From Paenibacillus sp. GSMTC-2017 (GTDB lineage Bacteria; Bacillota; Bacilli; Paenibacillales; Paenibacillaceae): a DNA stretch of 64,000 nt. Each line of letters starts with the position of its first letter. Within the stretch, counting starts at the first letter, position 1. Position numbers and translations under genes: made by a program. Below, piece by piece: positions 17,163 through 25,411 of this stretch. The stretch is from the NCBI RefSeq assembly GCF_016019935.1, contig NZ_JAECMT010000002.1, positions 124,001 to 188,000 of the forward strand, in the 5' to 3' direction. A model generated the notes under the pieces. The model was given only the letters and a program-made list of their open reading frames with translations. It made no database searches and was not told where the DNA came from.

Positions 17163-17191
17163 TTGACCCCCCTCTCTAGATGTACTATAAT
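17163..17191 (+). promoter_or_regulatory. SigA promoter of the guanidine riboswitch operon
   Basis: TTGACC, 17 bp, TATAAT. Transcription would begin near 17198, a few bases before the riboswitch aptamer. Confidence 0.85.
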
Positions 17192-17211
17192 CAAACGAAA
17201 CCTAAAACAAT

Positions 17212-17337
17212 TTAGTTTTCTAGGGTTCCGCGGCATATGCCGGTCTGGACCGAGGGAGAACACGCAGCTCTGCTGCGGACACACGGAGGGACAAAAGCCC
17301 GGGAGATATCTTAACAGATACTTCTGCGGCTTTTTTT
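17212..17337 (+). promoter_or_regulatory. Guanidine-I riboswitch (ykkC-yxkD leader) with terminator platform
   Basis: The aptamer holds the conserved blocks of the ykkC class: CTAGGGTTCCG near 17219, GGTCTGGACCGAGGGAGA near 17242, ACACGCAG/CTGCGGAC, and ACACGGAGGGACAAAAGCC then CGGGAGA (17281-17306). The 3' part of the aptamer (AGCCCGGGAG) can instead pair with a segment ending CGGCT, followed by seven T, giving the off-state terminator (17295-17337). Guanidinium binding would stabilise the aptamer and allow read-through into the two SMR genes. Confidence 0.95.
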
Positions 17338-17380
17338 GTTTTTCAAAACTAATATCAAGTAGAAAAGGAGATCAACAAGC

Positions 17381-17755
17381 ATGGAAAAAGTACAAAATAA
17401 ATACTGGTTACTCGTCGTTGTAGCCGCTTGTTTCGAAGTGGTTTGGGTTATGGGTTTGAAGCATGCTGACACTGTTCTCTTTTGGACAGTTACTGTCGCA
17501 GCGATCATCGTTAGTTTCTGGCTATTAATCTATACGGCAAAGAAGCTTCCTACAAGTACGGCATATGCCGTTTTTGTTGGGCTAGGTACAGTTGGTACAG
17601 TAATTGTAGAAATGACCGTATTCGGTGTACCATTCAGCTGGGCTAAAGTAATTTTAGTTGCTGTATTGCTTACTGGTATTATTGGTTTGAAAACCGTCAC
17701 TCACGGGAATCCCGATTCGAGTGCTGAACAAGGAAAACGAGGTGATCACGCATGA
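17381..17755 (+). CDS. ykkC: Small multidrug resistance protein, guanidinium-exporter type (YkkC-like)
   Basis: A 124-aa SMR protein with four TM helices and the essential proton/substrate Glu19 in TM1 (ACFEVVWVMGL). It also has YAVFVGLGTVGTVI in TM3. The C-terminal tail (about 106-124) is longer than in minimal SMR proteins, as in B. subtilis YkkC. It sits first behind a guanidine-I riboswitch and overlaps the second SMR gene by 4 bp, which suggests a heterodimer. The likely role is export of guanidinium or related cations in exchange for protons. RBS AAAGGAG lies 10 bases before the ATG. Confidence 0.93.
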   Translation: MEKVQNKYWLLVVVAACFEVVWVMGLKHADTVLFWTVTVAAIIVSFWLLIYTAKKLPTSTAYAVFVGLGTVGTVIVEMTVFGVPFSWAKVILVAVLLTGIIGLKTVTHGNPDSSAEQGKRGDHA

Positions 17756-18066
17756 GTTGGTTATTCGTCATTTTGGCAGGGTTATTTGAAGTCGTTGGTG
17801 TTATTGGTATCGCTCAAATTAATAAGAAATCGTCCTTTTTAAACGCAGTCATTATGATTGGCGGATTTATGATTAGTTTCTTTTTCCTTTCACTTGCAAT
17901 GAAAGATATGGCGATGGGAACAGCGTATGCGGTTTGGACTGGTATTGGTACGGTAGGAAGCGCGGTTGTCGGTATTTTATTTTTCAAGGAATCAAAAAGC
18001 TTATTACGAATCTTCTTCATCCTACTTGTCTTATCTGCGGTTGTCGGTTTGAAACTTATTGATTAA
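17752..18066 (+). CDS. ykkD: Small multidrug resistance protein, second subunit (YkkD-like)
   Basis: A 104-aa SMR protein of typical length with four TM helices. The key Glu13 lies in LAGLFEVVGVIG, and TM3 has AYAVWTGIGTVGSAV. Its ATG overlaps the stop of the first SMR gene (ATGA), so the two are co-translated in fixed ratio. This fits the paired YkkCD type, whose subunits sit in opposite membrane orientations. Regulation is by the upstream guanidine riboswitch. A terminator follows 16 bp after the stop. Confidence 0.93.
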   Translation: MSWLFVILAGLFEVVGVIGIAQINKKSSFLNAVIMIGGFMISFFFLSLAMKDMAMGTAYAVWTGIGTVGSAVVGILFFKESKSLLRIFFILLVLSAVVGLKLID

Positions 18067-18081
18067 TATTTATTTAAAGGA

Positions 18082-18114
18082 AACGCCTCTAGTCCACATT
18101 GGATTAGGGGCGTT
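18082..18114 (+). terminator. Terminator after the SMR pair
   Basis: AACGCC-TCTAGTCC and GGATTAGGGGCGTT form a 14-bp stem with one wobble, followed by CTTATT. Confidence 0.8.
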
Positions 18115-18127
18115 CTTATTAGATCAA

Positions 18128-18343
18128 TTAAAATTCGGATTTCGGCTTGCGCGGCTGCGACTTCACTTTATTCTGAACTGGTGGCAAATGTCTCATACTA
18201 CGAAGCATTGGCCCTTTACAAATCGGACAAAGTTGTTCTGTTGTGGAGAACTCGTCTCTTACCCATGCCTTGCAATCTGCATTTTTGCATTTCCAAATCT
18301 TAGTTGGTTTTAAATTAGGGGTTGTGTCTGATTGAGTAGTCAC
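18128..18343 (-). CDS. YdjO-like zinc-ribbon protein
   Basis: A 71-aa small protein with two Cys pairs: KCKNADCKAWVRDEFS (CxxxxC type, about 19-24) and CPICKGPM (about 39-46). Together they form a zinc ribbon, followed by MRHLPPV. This matches the cold-inducible YdjO family of Bacillus. The basic, proline-rich tail (VKSQPRKPKSEF) suggests RNA or ribosome contact, but no function is established. The frame is complete; the RBS is weak. It is convergent with the SMR genes and lies just after their terminator. Confidence 0.8.
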   Translation of the reverse strand: MTTQSDTTPNLKPTKIWKCKNADCKAWVRDEFSTTEQLCPICKGPMLRSMRHLPPVQNKVKSQPRKPKSEF

Positions 18344-18402
18344 TTATGAATTATTCCTTTCGGTAACACCGTTAATTGTTAAGTACATGAATTAATTTTT
18401 CT

Positions 18403-19488
18403 TTAATTAAAATAAACTGGAATGACGCATACAGGTTTTGATGCTTCTATGGAATAGCCCGTGTATCTTAAATTTCCGTTCTCATTGTTAACGTGGAAAG
18501 TTACAAGATTATTTGTATCTCTATTAGCTGCTATCAAATAATTGCCGTTTGGTGAGAGAGCGAAATGACGCGGATGTCCGCCTTCCACAGAAATATGTTG
18601 AATAGGTGATAACTGTCCTGTTGACTCTTTTACTCCAAACACAACAATACTATCGTGTCCACGATTAGATCCGTAAATGAATCTACCATCTTTCGAAATC
18701 GTAATTTCTGCACAACTGTTTTCCCCTACAAAACTTTCGGGAAGTGTACTGACTGTCTCTAGAACTGTCAACTCTCCCTCAACTTGATCATAAGAAAACA
18801 CAGTAATGGTAGAGTTCAATTCATTAATCGAATAAGCAAATGTAGCATTTGGATGGAATACAAAATGTCTTGGGCCAGATGCACCTGAAATAGCAACTTC
18901 GTTATGACGAATTAGTTTATTGTTTTCCTTATCTACGGTATACCCCACAATCTTATCAATACCTAGATCGGGTACAAATAAGAACTGACCATCCGGGCTA
19001 AAGAAACTGGAGTGTGGATGTGGTTTGTCTTGATCTTCAGTATCAACGCTTCGACCTTCATGCTGCTGGACATCAAGTAATTGACCAATACTACCATCCT
19101 CTGCAATACGAAGCAAACCAATCATACCACCATGATAGCTAGAAACGATTAAATGACGATTTTCATTGTCCCGCTGAACATGGCAAGTTGTCGAAGTTAC
19201 TGTCAAGCGACGGTTTAATAAAGTTAGTGCTCCGTTATTCTTATCAATTCGATAAGAGACGAGTTCTCCAACCTTCTTACCATCCTCATTTGCCCCTTCG
19301 CCAATGGAATAAAGTAATCCACGATCCGAATCAACATTTAAAAAAGTTGGGTTCTTAATACCTGTCGCAACATTGATTTCTGTTAATTCACCGTTACTTT
19401 CATTGCAAGTGTAGACGTGAAGACCATTTTCATTCGCTTCTGCATATGAGCCCACAAATACGAGCATTTGACGTTGTTCAGCTGTCAC
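18403..19488 (-). CDS. Lactonase family protein (6-phosphogluconolactonase-like beta-propeller)
   Basis: A 361-aa seven-bladed beta-propeller of the YkgB/Pgl type. It starts FVGSYAEANENGLHVY and has regular blade repeats about 45-50 residues apart. Family motifs include PHPHSSFFSPDGQFLFVPDL (about 154-173), SGPRHFVFHPN (about 204-214) and GGHPRHFALSPNG (about 310-322). Members hydrolyse 6-phosphogluconolactone or other sugar lactones; which substrate applies is uncertain without pathway neighbours. The start is GTG 19488, supported by GGGAGG 8 bases upstream. It probably shares a transcript with the DsbA-like gene 45 bp upstream. Confidence 0.88.
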   Translation of the reverse strand: MTAEQRQMLVFVGSYAEANENGLHVYTCNESNGELTEINVATGIKNPTFLNVDSDRGLLYSIGEGANEDGKKVGELVSYRIDKNNGALTLLNRRLTVTSTTCHVQRDNENRHLIVSSYHGGMIGLLRIAEDGSIGQLLDVQQHEGRSVDTEDQDKPHPHSSFFSPDGQFLFVPDLGIDKIVGYTVDKENNKLIRHNEVAISGASGPRHFVFHPNATFAYSINELNSTITVFSYDQVEGELTVLETVSTLPESFVGENSCAEITISKDGRFIYGSNRGHDSIVVFGVKESTGQLSPIQHISVEGGHPRHFALSPNGNYLIAANRDTNNLVTFHVNNENGNLRYTGYSIEASKPVCVIPVYFN

Positions 19489-19533
19489 AACCTATTCCTC
19501 CCGCAATCAGATCCTTATTATTAACCTTTATGA

Positions 19534-20253
19534 TTAGGATTTATCCTTACCAGGAATACAAATACCATCCGTACATATTCCATCCGAATTCGCTTCATCT
19601 ACTTGAAGTAGAGTAGGATATTTCTCTTCCCATGCCTTATTCAGCGTATCTAGAAATACAGCAGGAGATTGAGCACCAGACACAGCATATTTACGATCAA
19701 TAACAAAAAATGGAACGCCTCTAATACCTAGGCGGCTACCTTCTTCTTCTTGTTCTCTGACCTTATCTGCATATTGTGTAGATTCAAGTAATTGACGTAC
19801 GGCTTCACGATTTAAACCGACTTCTACTGCTAATTCCAATAAGCGTGCATGGTTAGAAATATTGTCGCTATCCGTAAAATGCGCTTTAAGCAATCTTTCT
19901 GACATCTCAGCACCTTTACCTTGATCAGCAGCATATTGAGACAATCGATGTGCATCGAATGTATTTAGATCAAGCATTCCATCGAATCGGAAAACTAAAC
20001 CAACTGCTGCAGCTTGCTCCGCTACATTGTTGCTCGAAGCTTTCGCCTGATCAATACTCATACCGTATTTTTTCGCTAACATCTCATGAACACTTGCATT
20101 TAAGCTGGAATCCGTGTTTGGGTCTAATTCAAAACTTTTGAACTCTAACTCAACATGATCTTTATGTGGAAACTCACTTAATGCTGATTCAAATTTTCTC
20201 TTGCCAATATAGCAAAACGGACAAACAAAATCCGACCATAATTCCACCTTCAT
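19534..20253 (-). CDS. DsbA-family oxidoreductase (FrnE-like)
   Basis: A 239-aa cytosolic thioredoxin-fold protein. The active site CPFC is at Cys11-Cys14 in LWSDFVCPFCYIGKRK. The all-alpha insertion follows, and the cis-proline region is IRGVPFFVIDRKYAVSGAQ (about 183-201). A further Cys pair at the C-terminus (GICTDGICIPG) is seen in FrnE-type proteins and may form a second redox disulfide. I chose ATG 20253 because AGGAGG lies 9 bases upstream; the frame extends to 20283 without support. It is followed at 45 bp by the lactonase gene. FrnE proteins handle disulfide stress. Confidence 0.9.
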   Translation of the reverse strand: MKVELWSDFVCPFCYIGKRKFESALSEFPHKDHVELEFKSFELDPNTDSSLNASVHEMLAKKYGMSIDQAKASSNNVAEQAAAVGLVFRFDGMLDLNTFDAHRLSQYAADQGKGAEMSERLLKAHFTDSDNISNHARLLELAVEVGLNREAVRQLLESTQYADKVREQEEEGSRLGIRGVPFFVIDRKYAVSGAQSPAVFLDTLNKAWEEKYPTLLQVDEANSDGICTDGICIPGKDKS

Positions 20254-20331
20254 CTTCTTACACCTCCTGTAACAATCATACAAAGCACATTATATCATGT
20301 TCTGTCTGTTAGGACGAATCTATTCAGAAAC

Positions 20332-20373
20332 AAAAAAAAGCACATTCGATCAACGATGTTGTTCGAACATGCT
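20332..20373 (-). terminator. Terminator after the SleB-like gene
   Basis: On the minus strand AGCATGTTCGA pairs with TCGAATGTGCT, followed by seven T. Confidence 0.85.
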
Positions 20374-20392
20374 TCCTACTGAATATAATTCA

Positions 20393-21040
20393 TTAAACTG
20401 CGAAAATATGACTTCCGATTTTCCCAACTTGTTTACGTGTCCATATCCAAGATGATGTGGCTATATCCGGGTTAAAATAATACAACGCTCCATTCGTTGG
20501 ATCATAACCTTGAATGGCTTCGAGTGCAGCCTCATAAGCGATTGGATCAGGCTTCAGATTATATTGCCCATCATCTATAGCTGTAAAAGCACGAGGAGAA
20601 TAAATAACAGCTTCAACTGTATCAGGAAAGCCCGAAGATGCGACTCTGTTCATGATAACTGCACCTACTGCAACTTTACCTTCATAACTTTCTCCTCTTG
20701 CTTCTCCATGAATAATTTTTGCGAGCATATCTAATTCATCACGACTGACAGAAGCTTTCTCAAGTGCTGCCCATGTTGTCGATCCTTCTAAGCCATTGTT
20801 CTTTAATTCATGATCCTTATGAAATAACAGGATTGAATGACGTTGTAGCACCTCGTTTAGTGTATCTAAGTTTGAATGAAAATACATATATTCGAGCTCT
20901 TGATGACTTTCAATCAACTCATCATAATTTACATTTGTATATATGATTGATTCGGACGCTGAAGCTTGCATTGGCATTCCGAATAAGGTAGACATCCAAA
21001 TGGTTATAACGAGTGAACATACAACAAATCGATTGTTCAT
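20393..21040 (-). CDS. Secreted cell-wall hydrolase, SleB-like (Hydrolase_2)
   Basis: A peptidoglycan hydrolase of the germination-enzyme type, 215 aa. The signal peptide is MNNRFVVCSLVITIWMSTLF with a cleavage region ASA near residue 28. The catalytic domain (about 110-215) begins LDMLAKIIHGEARGES, with the catalytic Glu of HGEARGE. It continues KVAVGAVIMNRV, then GFPDTVEAVIY and GALYYFNPD, all conserved in SleB/CwlJ-type lytic transglycosylases. It has no peptidoglycan-binding domain, so it is the minimal form. I chose ATG 21040 because the signal peptide begins there; the frame runs up to 21073. A role in spore cortex or wall turnover is likely. Confidence 0.88.
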   Translation of the reverse strand: MNNRFVVCSLVITIWMSTLFGMPMQASASESIIYTNVNYDELIESHQELEYMYFHSNLDTLNEVLQRHSILLFHKDHELKNNGLEGSTTWAALEKASVSRDELDMLAKIIHGEARGESYEGKVAVGAVIMNRVASSGFPDTVEAVIYSPRAFTAIDDGQYNLKPDPIAYEAALEAIQGYDPTNGALYYFNPDIATSSWIWTRKQVGKIGSHIFAV

Positions 21041-21155
21041 ATTGGCCTTACTCCCTCCATTTGCCATCGACATCTCAATGACTCGTAAGAGTGTATCATA
21101 GGACCAATATAAATGTAACCTGCAAACTAAAATTACAAATATTTTCTAATAAAAG

Positions 21156-22508
21156 TTATTTAACCTCTTTATTACCCAATTGCACGTATGATTCTTTTAT
21201 TACTTGTAACGAATCGTTATGTTTGATCACATTATTGCCAAGTGTAACGATTGTACATGTGATAATAAAAATCATACCGATCATTCTTAGCTTACCTCGC
21301 TTCATTCCCATTAAGAAAGACGCTGCAAGCAAGAAAACAGCAAACAAATAGTGACCCGCATACAAATATAGATCGTATTCAAATACAGCAAGGCCGTATC
21401 CAACAACGAGATGTAATGCAATGGCAAAACCAATATAAACCGCCATCGTCCAAGCTTCTTTTGTACGAATGCCACGTACAAAACCTGCAATGGCTAGTGC
21501 TAGCAAAGCAAACCCGATTATCGTTACGTATATTGGGTATGGCTGAGAAAGATTGGTAGCAAAAGCAACGATTCCAGGATTAATTAACGTCATATCAGGT
21601 GTTAGAATTGGGCTAATAAATAACATGTATACAGCTTTCCAGTGATGTGCGAACGAAAAAGGTGCTGCGTAAGTAAAGCCGCCATTTTCTAGGTTTTGCT
21701 GCATATTATTGAACCAAGACTTACCATCAAATAGTAAGAGCTGCATTCCAGAAAATATGACTATCAAAATAATAAAATAAACACTTATACGAATGATTGG
21801 ACGAATCATTTGTCCATATTTTTTTGTAAAGAGGGTTACAAACAATGCTCCGAAATAAGTAACGATATTAGTCAACGTTATGCCAAAGTTTAAAAACGCT
21901 AAAGTCGCCGCTGGCCACTTTCCGAGATTACTCCCCATATCAACATAAGCTAAATAGAGTACGGATAAAATAATTACAAACTGCGCATAACCGTAAGAAT
22001 CAGGTATCATTGCTGTAAATATCGTATAAGAGCTAACTCCAAAGAAACTTGCGAACCAAAATGGAAAACCAATTCCAACTTGACCATCATGGTCGCCTCT
22101 TCTTCGTAAATAATAATAAATGAGCACAGCACTTAGAGCATTGAGCGCACTTTGTACGAATAAGAAAAACAAATTCCCGCCAGCCAATTCTGAGATTTTG
22201 TAAAGATTTCCAGAAAGCAAACTCATAAAAGGGTGAATGACTGTCATGTTCAAAAAACCATAATAGAAGGAAGGGTCAAAGTTAAATATGTTTAGAAAAA
22301 ATGGTGCACCATAAAATGGACTATGCTGAGAAAGCACTTTTGCATTTTGTTCCATATAAGATAAAAAAGGAATATTCATAAAAATATATAAAGCGGAAAA
22401 ACAAAAGAAAAGCACTGCAGCAACTACATTATCTCTGCGATTGTGAAATAGGAACGCAGCAAAAGAATTAAATTTAGTCGATGCATGAGGATGAATCAAG
22501 TTATTCAT
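21156..22508 (-). CDS. Polytopic membrane protein, GT-C glycosyltransferase-like
   Basis: A 450-aa protein with 11-12 predicted TM helices. There is no firm family match by eye. The first external loop (MEQNAKVLSQHSPFYGAP) and the layout recall GT-C enzymes that use polyprenyl-phosphate sugars, possibly of the DUF6080 type. It is followed 26 bp upstream on the same strand by a decaprenyl-phosphate phosphoribosyltransferase homologue, which would make exactly such a lipid donor. The pair may glycosylate an envelope polymer. This is inference from context; acidic catalytic residues could not be pinned down. The RBS before ATG 22508 is GGTGG. Confidence 0.6.
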   Translation of the reverse strand: MNNLIHPHASTKFNSFAAFLFHNRRDNVVAAVLFFCFSALYIFMNIPFLSYMEQNAKVLSQHSPFYGAPFFLNIFNFDPSFYYGFLNMTVIHPFMSLLSGNLYKISELAGGNLFFLFVQSALNALSAVLIYYYLRRRGDHDGQVGIGFPFWFASFFGVSSYTIFTAMIPDSYGYAQFVIILSVLYLAYVDMGSNLGKWPAATLAFLNFGITLTNIVTYFGALFVTLFTKKYGQMIRPIIRISVYFIILIVIFSGMQLLLFDGKSWFNNMQQNLENGGFTYAAPFSFAHHWKAVYMLFISPILTPDMTLINPGIVAFATNLSQPYPIYVTIIGFALLALAIAGFVRGIRTKEAWTMAVYIGFAIALHLVVGYGLAVFEYDLYLYAGHYLFAVFLLAASFLMGMKRGKLRMIGMIFIITCTIVTLGNNVIKHNDSLQVIKESYVQLGNKEVK

Positions 22509-22534
22509 GAAAACGAACCACCATTCTTATTGTG

Positions 22535-23452
22535 TTATTCAAAAACAGCCATAATAATTACAGATACAATTACATAAAGGATAACAGTTATCATAATAGG
22601 TTTATCCTCGAGCAGTACTCGATCTGGCGCTCCGCCCTTCTGCTCCATATGAATAAGGTAAAGATAACGGAAAATACCATATACGACGAAAGGTATCGTC
22701 CACATCAAATGGATCGTACGACCTGAAGTAAAAGTAAATAACGAGTAACAAATGATCGTTGAGGCTGCGACAATTCCGATAAGCTGATCCAATAGAGCAA
22801 CTGAATACTGACTAAGTACTTTGCGATGCGCTTCACTATTTGTGTCCATAAGAATTAGTTCATGTCTTCTCTTTCCAATTGCAAGAAATAGTGATAATAG
22901 CATCGTACATAATAGAAACCAAGGAGTAAATGGCACATTGATAACAAGTCCACCAGCAAGTGCGCGAAGTACGAATCCTGCCGCAATAAGCATGATGTCA
23001 ATAATGACAACATGTTTGAGAACAAGCGAATATAACATATTAATAATAAAATAGATAAACAATACAACACTAAATAGCGGCTCAAGAAATAATGATAATA
23101 GCAATGAACCAACTAGTAGAGTACCTCCGAACATGAGCGCTAATTGAGGATTAAGCTGACCTGAAGCCATTGGCCGGAATCTCTTCGTTTCATGATGACG
23201 ATCCGCTTCACGGTCTACGTAATCATTCATAATATAGACGGTTCCTGACACAAAACAAAAGAGAATAAAAGCAATTGTTGATTTTACAATATTTTCGGCA
23301 TTCATGTGTTGAAAAGAAAACAAGAGAGCAGCAAATAGTAATAGGTTTTTGGTCCATTGCTTCGGCCTTAGTTGGCGAATAAGCAACTGGATCGTATTCG
23401 CACGAGTATCTGCGAATTGTCCTGCTACTATTTCTTTACTTTTAAACGACAT
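22535..23452 (-). CDS. UbiA-family prenyltransferase, decaprenyl-phosphate phosphoribosyltransferase-like
   Basis: A membrane enzyme that transfers phosphoribose from PRPP to a polyprenyl phosphate (Rv3806c/UbiA type), 305 aa with about nine TM helices. The first Asp-rich motif is NDYVDREADRHH (about 91-102), followed by KRFRPMASG; the second lies in the loop after VIIDIMLIAAGFVLRALAGG (about 144-163). The opening IRQLRPKQWTKNLLLFAALLF is typical of this subfamily. I chose ATG 23452 because GGTGG lies 9 bases upstream. The next gene (GT-C-like) follows at 26 bp, probably in one operon. In mycobacteria this step feeds arabinan synthesis; the Bacillota product is uncertain. Confidence 0.85.
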   Translation of the reverse strand: MSFKSKEIVAGQFADTRANTIQLLIRQLRPKQWTKNLLLFAALLFSFQHMNAENIVKSTIAFILFCFVSGTVYIMNDYVDREADRHHETKRFRPMASGQLNPQLALMFGGTLLVGSLLLSLFLEPLFSVVLFIYFIINMLYSLVLKHVVIIDIMLIAAGFVLRALAGGLVINVPFTPWFLLCTMLLSLFLAIGKRRHELILMDTNSEAHRKVLSQYSVALLDQLIGIVAASTIICYSLFTFTSGRTIHLMWTIPFVVYGIFRYLYLIHMEQKGGAPDRVLLEDKPIMITVILYVIVSVIIMAVFE

Positions 23453-23591
23453 TACAAAAATCCACCTTCCAAATGTTTGAATCAATTTAAGCTTATATTG
23501 TACCCTAACCATTCACTTGATACAATAAAGAACCATGATAGTAAAAAATAGTATGTGAATCTTTACTTGATCTGTAAGGAGACCAAAGCAG

Positions 23592-24686
23592 ATGAATATT
23601 ATTAAGCAGAAGGATCGACTTGAGCTAGAGGCCAAACTCCCTACAATGCCCTGGTTTATAGAACAATTTATTAGTTACAAGTTACCCGATTTATCTCCTT
23701 CTTCATTAGTAGAATATATGCGAGATTACGATACATTTTTAAAGTGGTTAATGGCTGAAGGTTTATCAGGAGCAGGTTCGATAAAAGAAGTTACGTTACT
23801 AGAACTTGAAACATTAAGAATGGAGAGCATCGATAACTTCAGAATGTTCCTTTCTACCTATAAACCAGAACGAAATAATCGCACAACGATTTCACGCAAA
23901 CTTTCATCTCTTCGTTCACTCTTTCATTATTTGAGTCAAATTGCAGAGGATGAAGAGTTTTATCCGTTATTAAAAAGAAATGTAATGGCTAAAGTAACAA
24001 TAAAGCGAACACATAAACCGAAGGATACAGCTGCTAAGCTAGAAGGTAAACTCCTTCAAGAGGAAGAAATCTCAGAGTTTCTATCGTATATCCGAATTCA
24101 TTATGGCACCGATATTGTAAAGAACAAACAAGCTCTTTATTCGTATGAACTTAATATGACGCGTGACGCTAGTATGATTAGCTTTATTCTTCATTCTGGT
24201 CTACGTGTATCCGAATTAGTCAACTTAAATGTAGAAGATATCGATATGAAGAAACGGCTCTGTTATGTGTACCGAAAGGGTAAAAACGATGACACGTTCA
24301 AGACGCCAGTTTACTTCAGGCAAGAGGCCATTGATGATTTAAGTAGTTATTTGGCAGTAAGAGATGTTAGGTACAAAGCGCCTAAGCGAGAGAAAGCACT
24401 TTTTCTTGCGATAGCGAATGGGAAAAACGAAGGTTCTCGAATGACTAAACGAGCAATACAAGCGATGGTTCTAAAATATGCCAAACGATTCGGCAAGCCA
24501 TACCTCTCCGTCCATAAGCTTCGACATTCGTTCGCAACGGACTATTACTTGCAAAATGATATTTACAAAACTCAGGAACAACTTGGTCATGCCTCACCAG
24601 AAACAACTCAAATTTATGCTCATCTTACTGACAAAACGATGGCAGAAGCAATTGACCGTAGAAATAAAGAAGGCAAGTCAGATTAA
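23592..24686 (+). CDS. xerS: Tyrosine recombinase XerS
   Basis: A site-specific recombinase of the single-protein XerS type, used for chromosome dimer resolution in streptococci and found in some Bacilli. It has 364 aa. The N-terminal SAM-like domain starts LPTMPWFIEQFISYKL (about 16-31). The catalytic set is complete: Arg205 in HSGLRVSEL, Lys near 229, His308 and Arg311 in HKLRH, His333 in LGHAS, and nucleophile Tyr342 in TQIYAHL. No dif-like 28-bp site or attachment repeats were recognised nearby, and the gene is not beside phage genes. A housekeeping role or an integrase of an old element are both possible; the first is more likely. Confidence 0.88.
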   Translation: MNIIKQKDRLELEAKLPTMPWFIEQFISYKLPDLSPSSLVEYMRDYDTFLKWLMAEGLSGAGSIKEVTLLELETLRMESIDNFRMFLSTYKPERNNRTTISRKLSSLRSLFHYLSQIAEDEEFYPLLKRNVMAKVTIKRTHKPKDTAAKLEGKLLQEEEISEFLSYIRIHYGTDIVKNKQALYSYELNMTRDASMISFILHSGLRVSELVNLNVEDIDMKKRLCYVYRKGKNDDTFKTPVYFRQEAIDDLSSYLAVRDVRYKAPKREKALFLAIANGKNEGSRMTKRAIQAMVLKYAKRFGKPYLSVHKLRHSFATDYYLQNDIYKTQEQLGHASPETTQIYAHLTDKTMAEAIDRRNKEGKSD

Positions 24687-24724
24687 CGCATCTTCACCGC
24701 GCTTAATCTTCTTGCCTTCTTTTC
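24668..24724 (+). terminator. Terminator overlapping the end of xerS
   Basis: AAAGAAGGCAAG, spanning the last codons of xerS, pairs with CTTGCCTTCTTTT, with extra pairing GATTAA/TTAATC inside. Confidence 0.75.
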
Positions 24725-24761
24725 TTTATGTACAGCCCAATTGGAGCTGTTTATCTGTAGG

Positions 24762-25283
24762 TTATAATTCCATGTCCACGGAAGAAATGCCCTCTTCAAC
24801 AGCAAATTCAAAATCTTCAATATCATATACTTGCACTGGAACTTCAGCTTCAATGAGCTTATCTTGAAATTCATATTGATCAGATAGTAGTGGAATTTCT
24901 AGTCGTAAACCCGTTAACAACATTTCCGTTTCAATGGGATCGAATAACTCACCGTAATGTGCGTTATCTACAGCGTGTACAACTGTAAATTGAATCATTT
25001 CATTCAGTAGCAGTGCTGAGCTTTCCCGCCATGGCATTTGCAGCGCTTTTTCAATTTTTTTGCGATTTAAGGAATCTTCAAAAAAGGTTATTAATTCATT
25101 GATTTTGGTCTTTACATGACCATCATCATCGGGATCTTCCATCACAGGATCTGTTCCATCTCTCATATCATAAAGCTCAGCTATTGAAGAATACGGTACA
25201 ACAAAATCTACCGGACGACTTGGTACAAGAAGATGTCCATACGTAGCAATCATCACAGCTTCAATTACAAAACGTCGACGCAT
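24762..25283 (-). CDS. Conserved hypothetical protein
   Basis: A 173-aa acidic cytosolic protein; family not recognised. The N-terminus MRRRFVIEAVMIATYGHLLV is followed by an acidic loop (DPVMEDPDDDGHVKTKI, about 45-61), then helices (NELITFFEDSLNRKKIEKAL). There is no TM, signal peptide or cysteine motif. The RBS (GGAGGAAA) sits 3 to 8 bases before the ATG, so it is well translated. It is a single gene, convergent with xerS. A regulatory or structural role cannot be assigned. Confidence 0.75.
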   Translation of the reverse strand: MRRRFVIEAVMIATYGHLLVPSRPVDFVVPYSSIAELYDMRDGTDPVMEDPDDDGHVKTKINELITFFEDSLNRKKIEKALQMPWRESSALLLNEMIQFTVVHAVDNAHYGELFDPIETEMLLTGLRLEIPLLSDQYEFQDKLIEAEVPVQVYDIEDFEFAVEEGISSVDMEL

Positions 25284-25381
25284 GGTGTTTCCTCCTGTCT
25301 CTACACGTAATAATTAGCACTTCCATAATATTATACAATATTAGATTGGCCGTACAAGATAGTTATTTGTCCATCTTTTCA

Positions 25382-25411
25382 TAAAAAAAGAACAACAGCA
25401 TTGCTGTTATC
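25382..25411 (-). terminator. Terminator of the MoxR-DUF58-DUF4129 operon
   Basis: ATAACAGC-AAT-GCTGTTGT hairpin followed by a seven-T run on the minus strand, overlapping the last codons of the DUF4129 gene. Confidence 0.85.

Noticed and set aside
23592..24686. Integrase of a mobile element
   Set aside because: No attachment repeats, tRNA or phage genes are adjacent, and the sequence fits the XerS housekeeping type.
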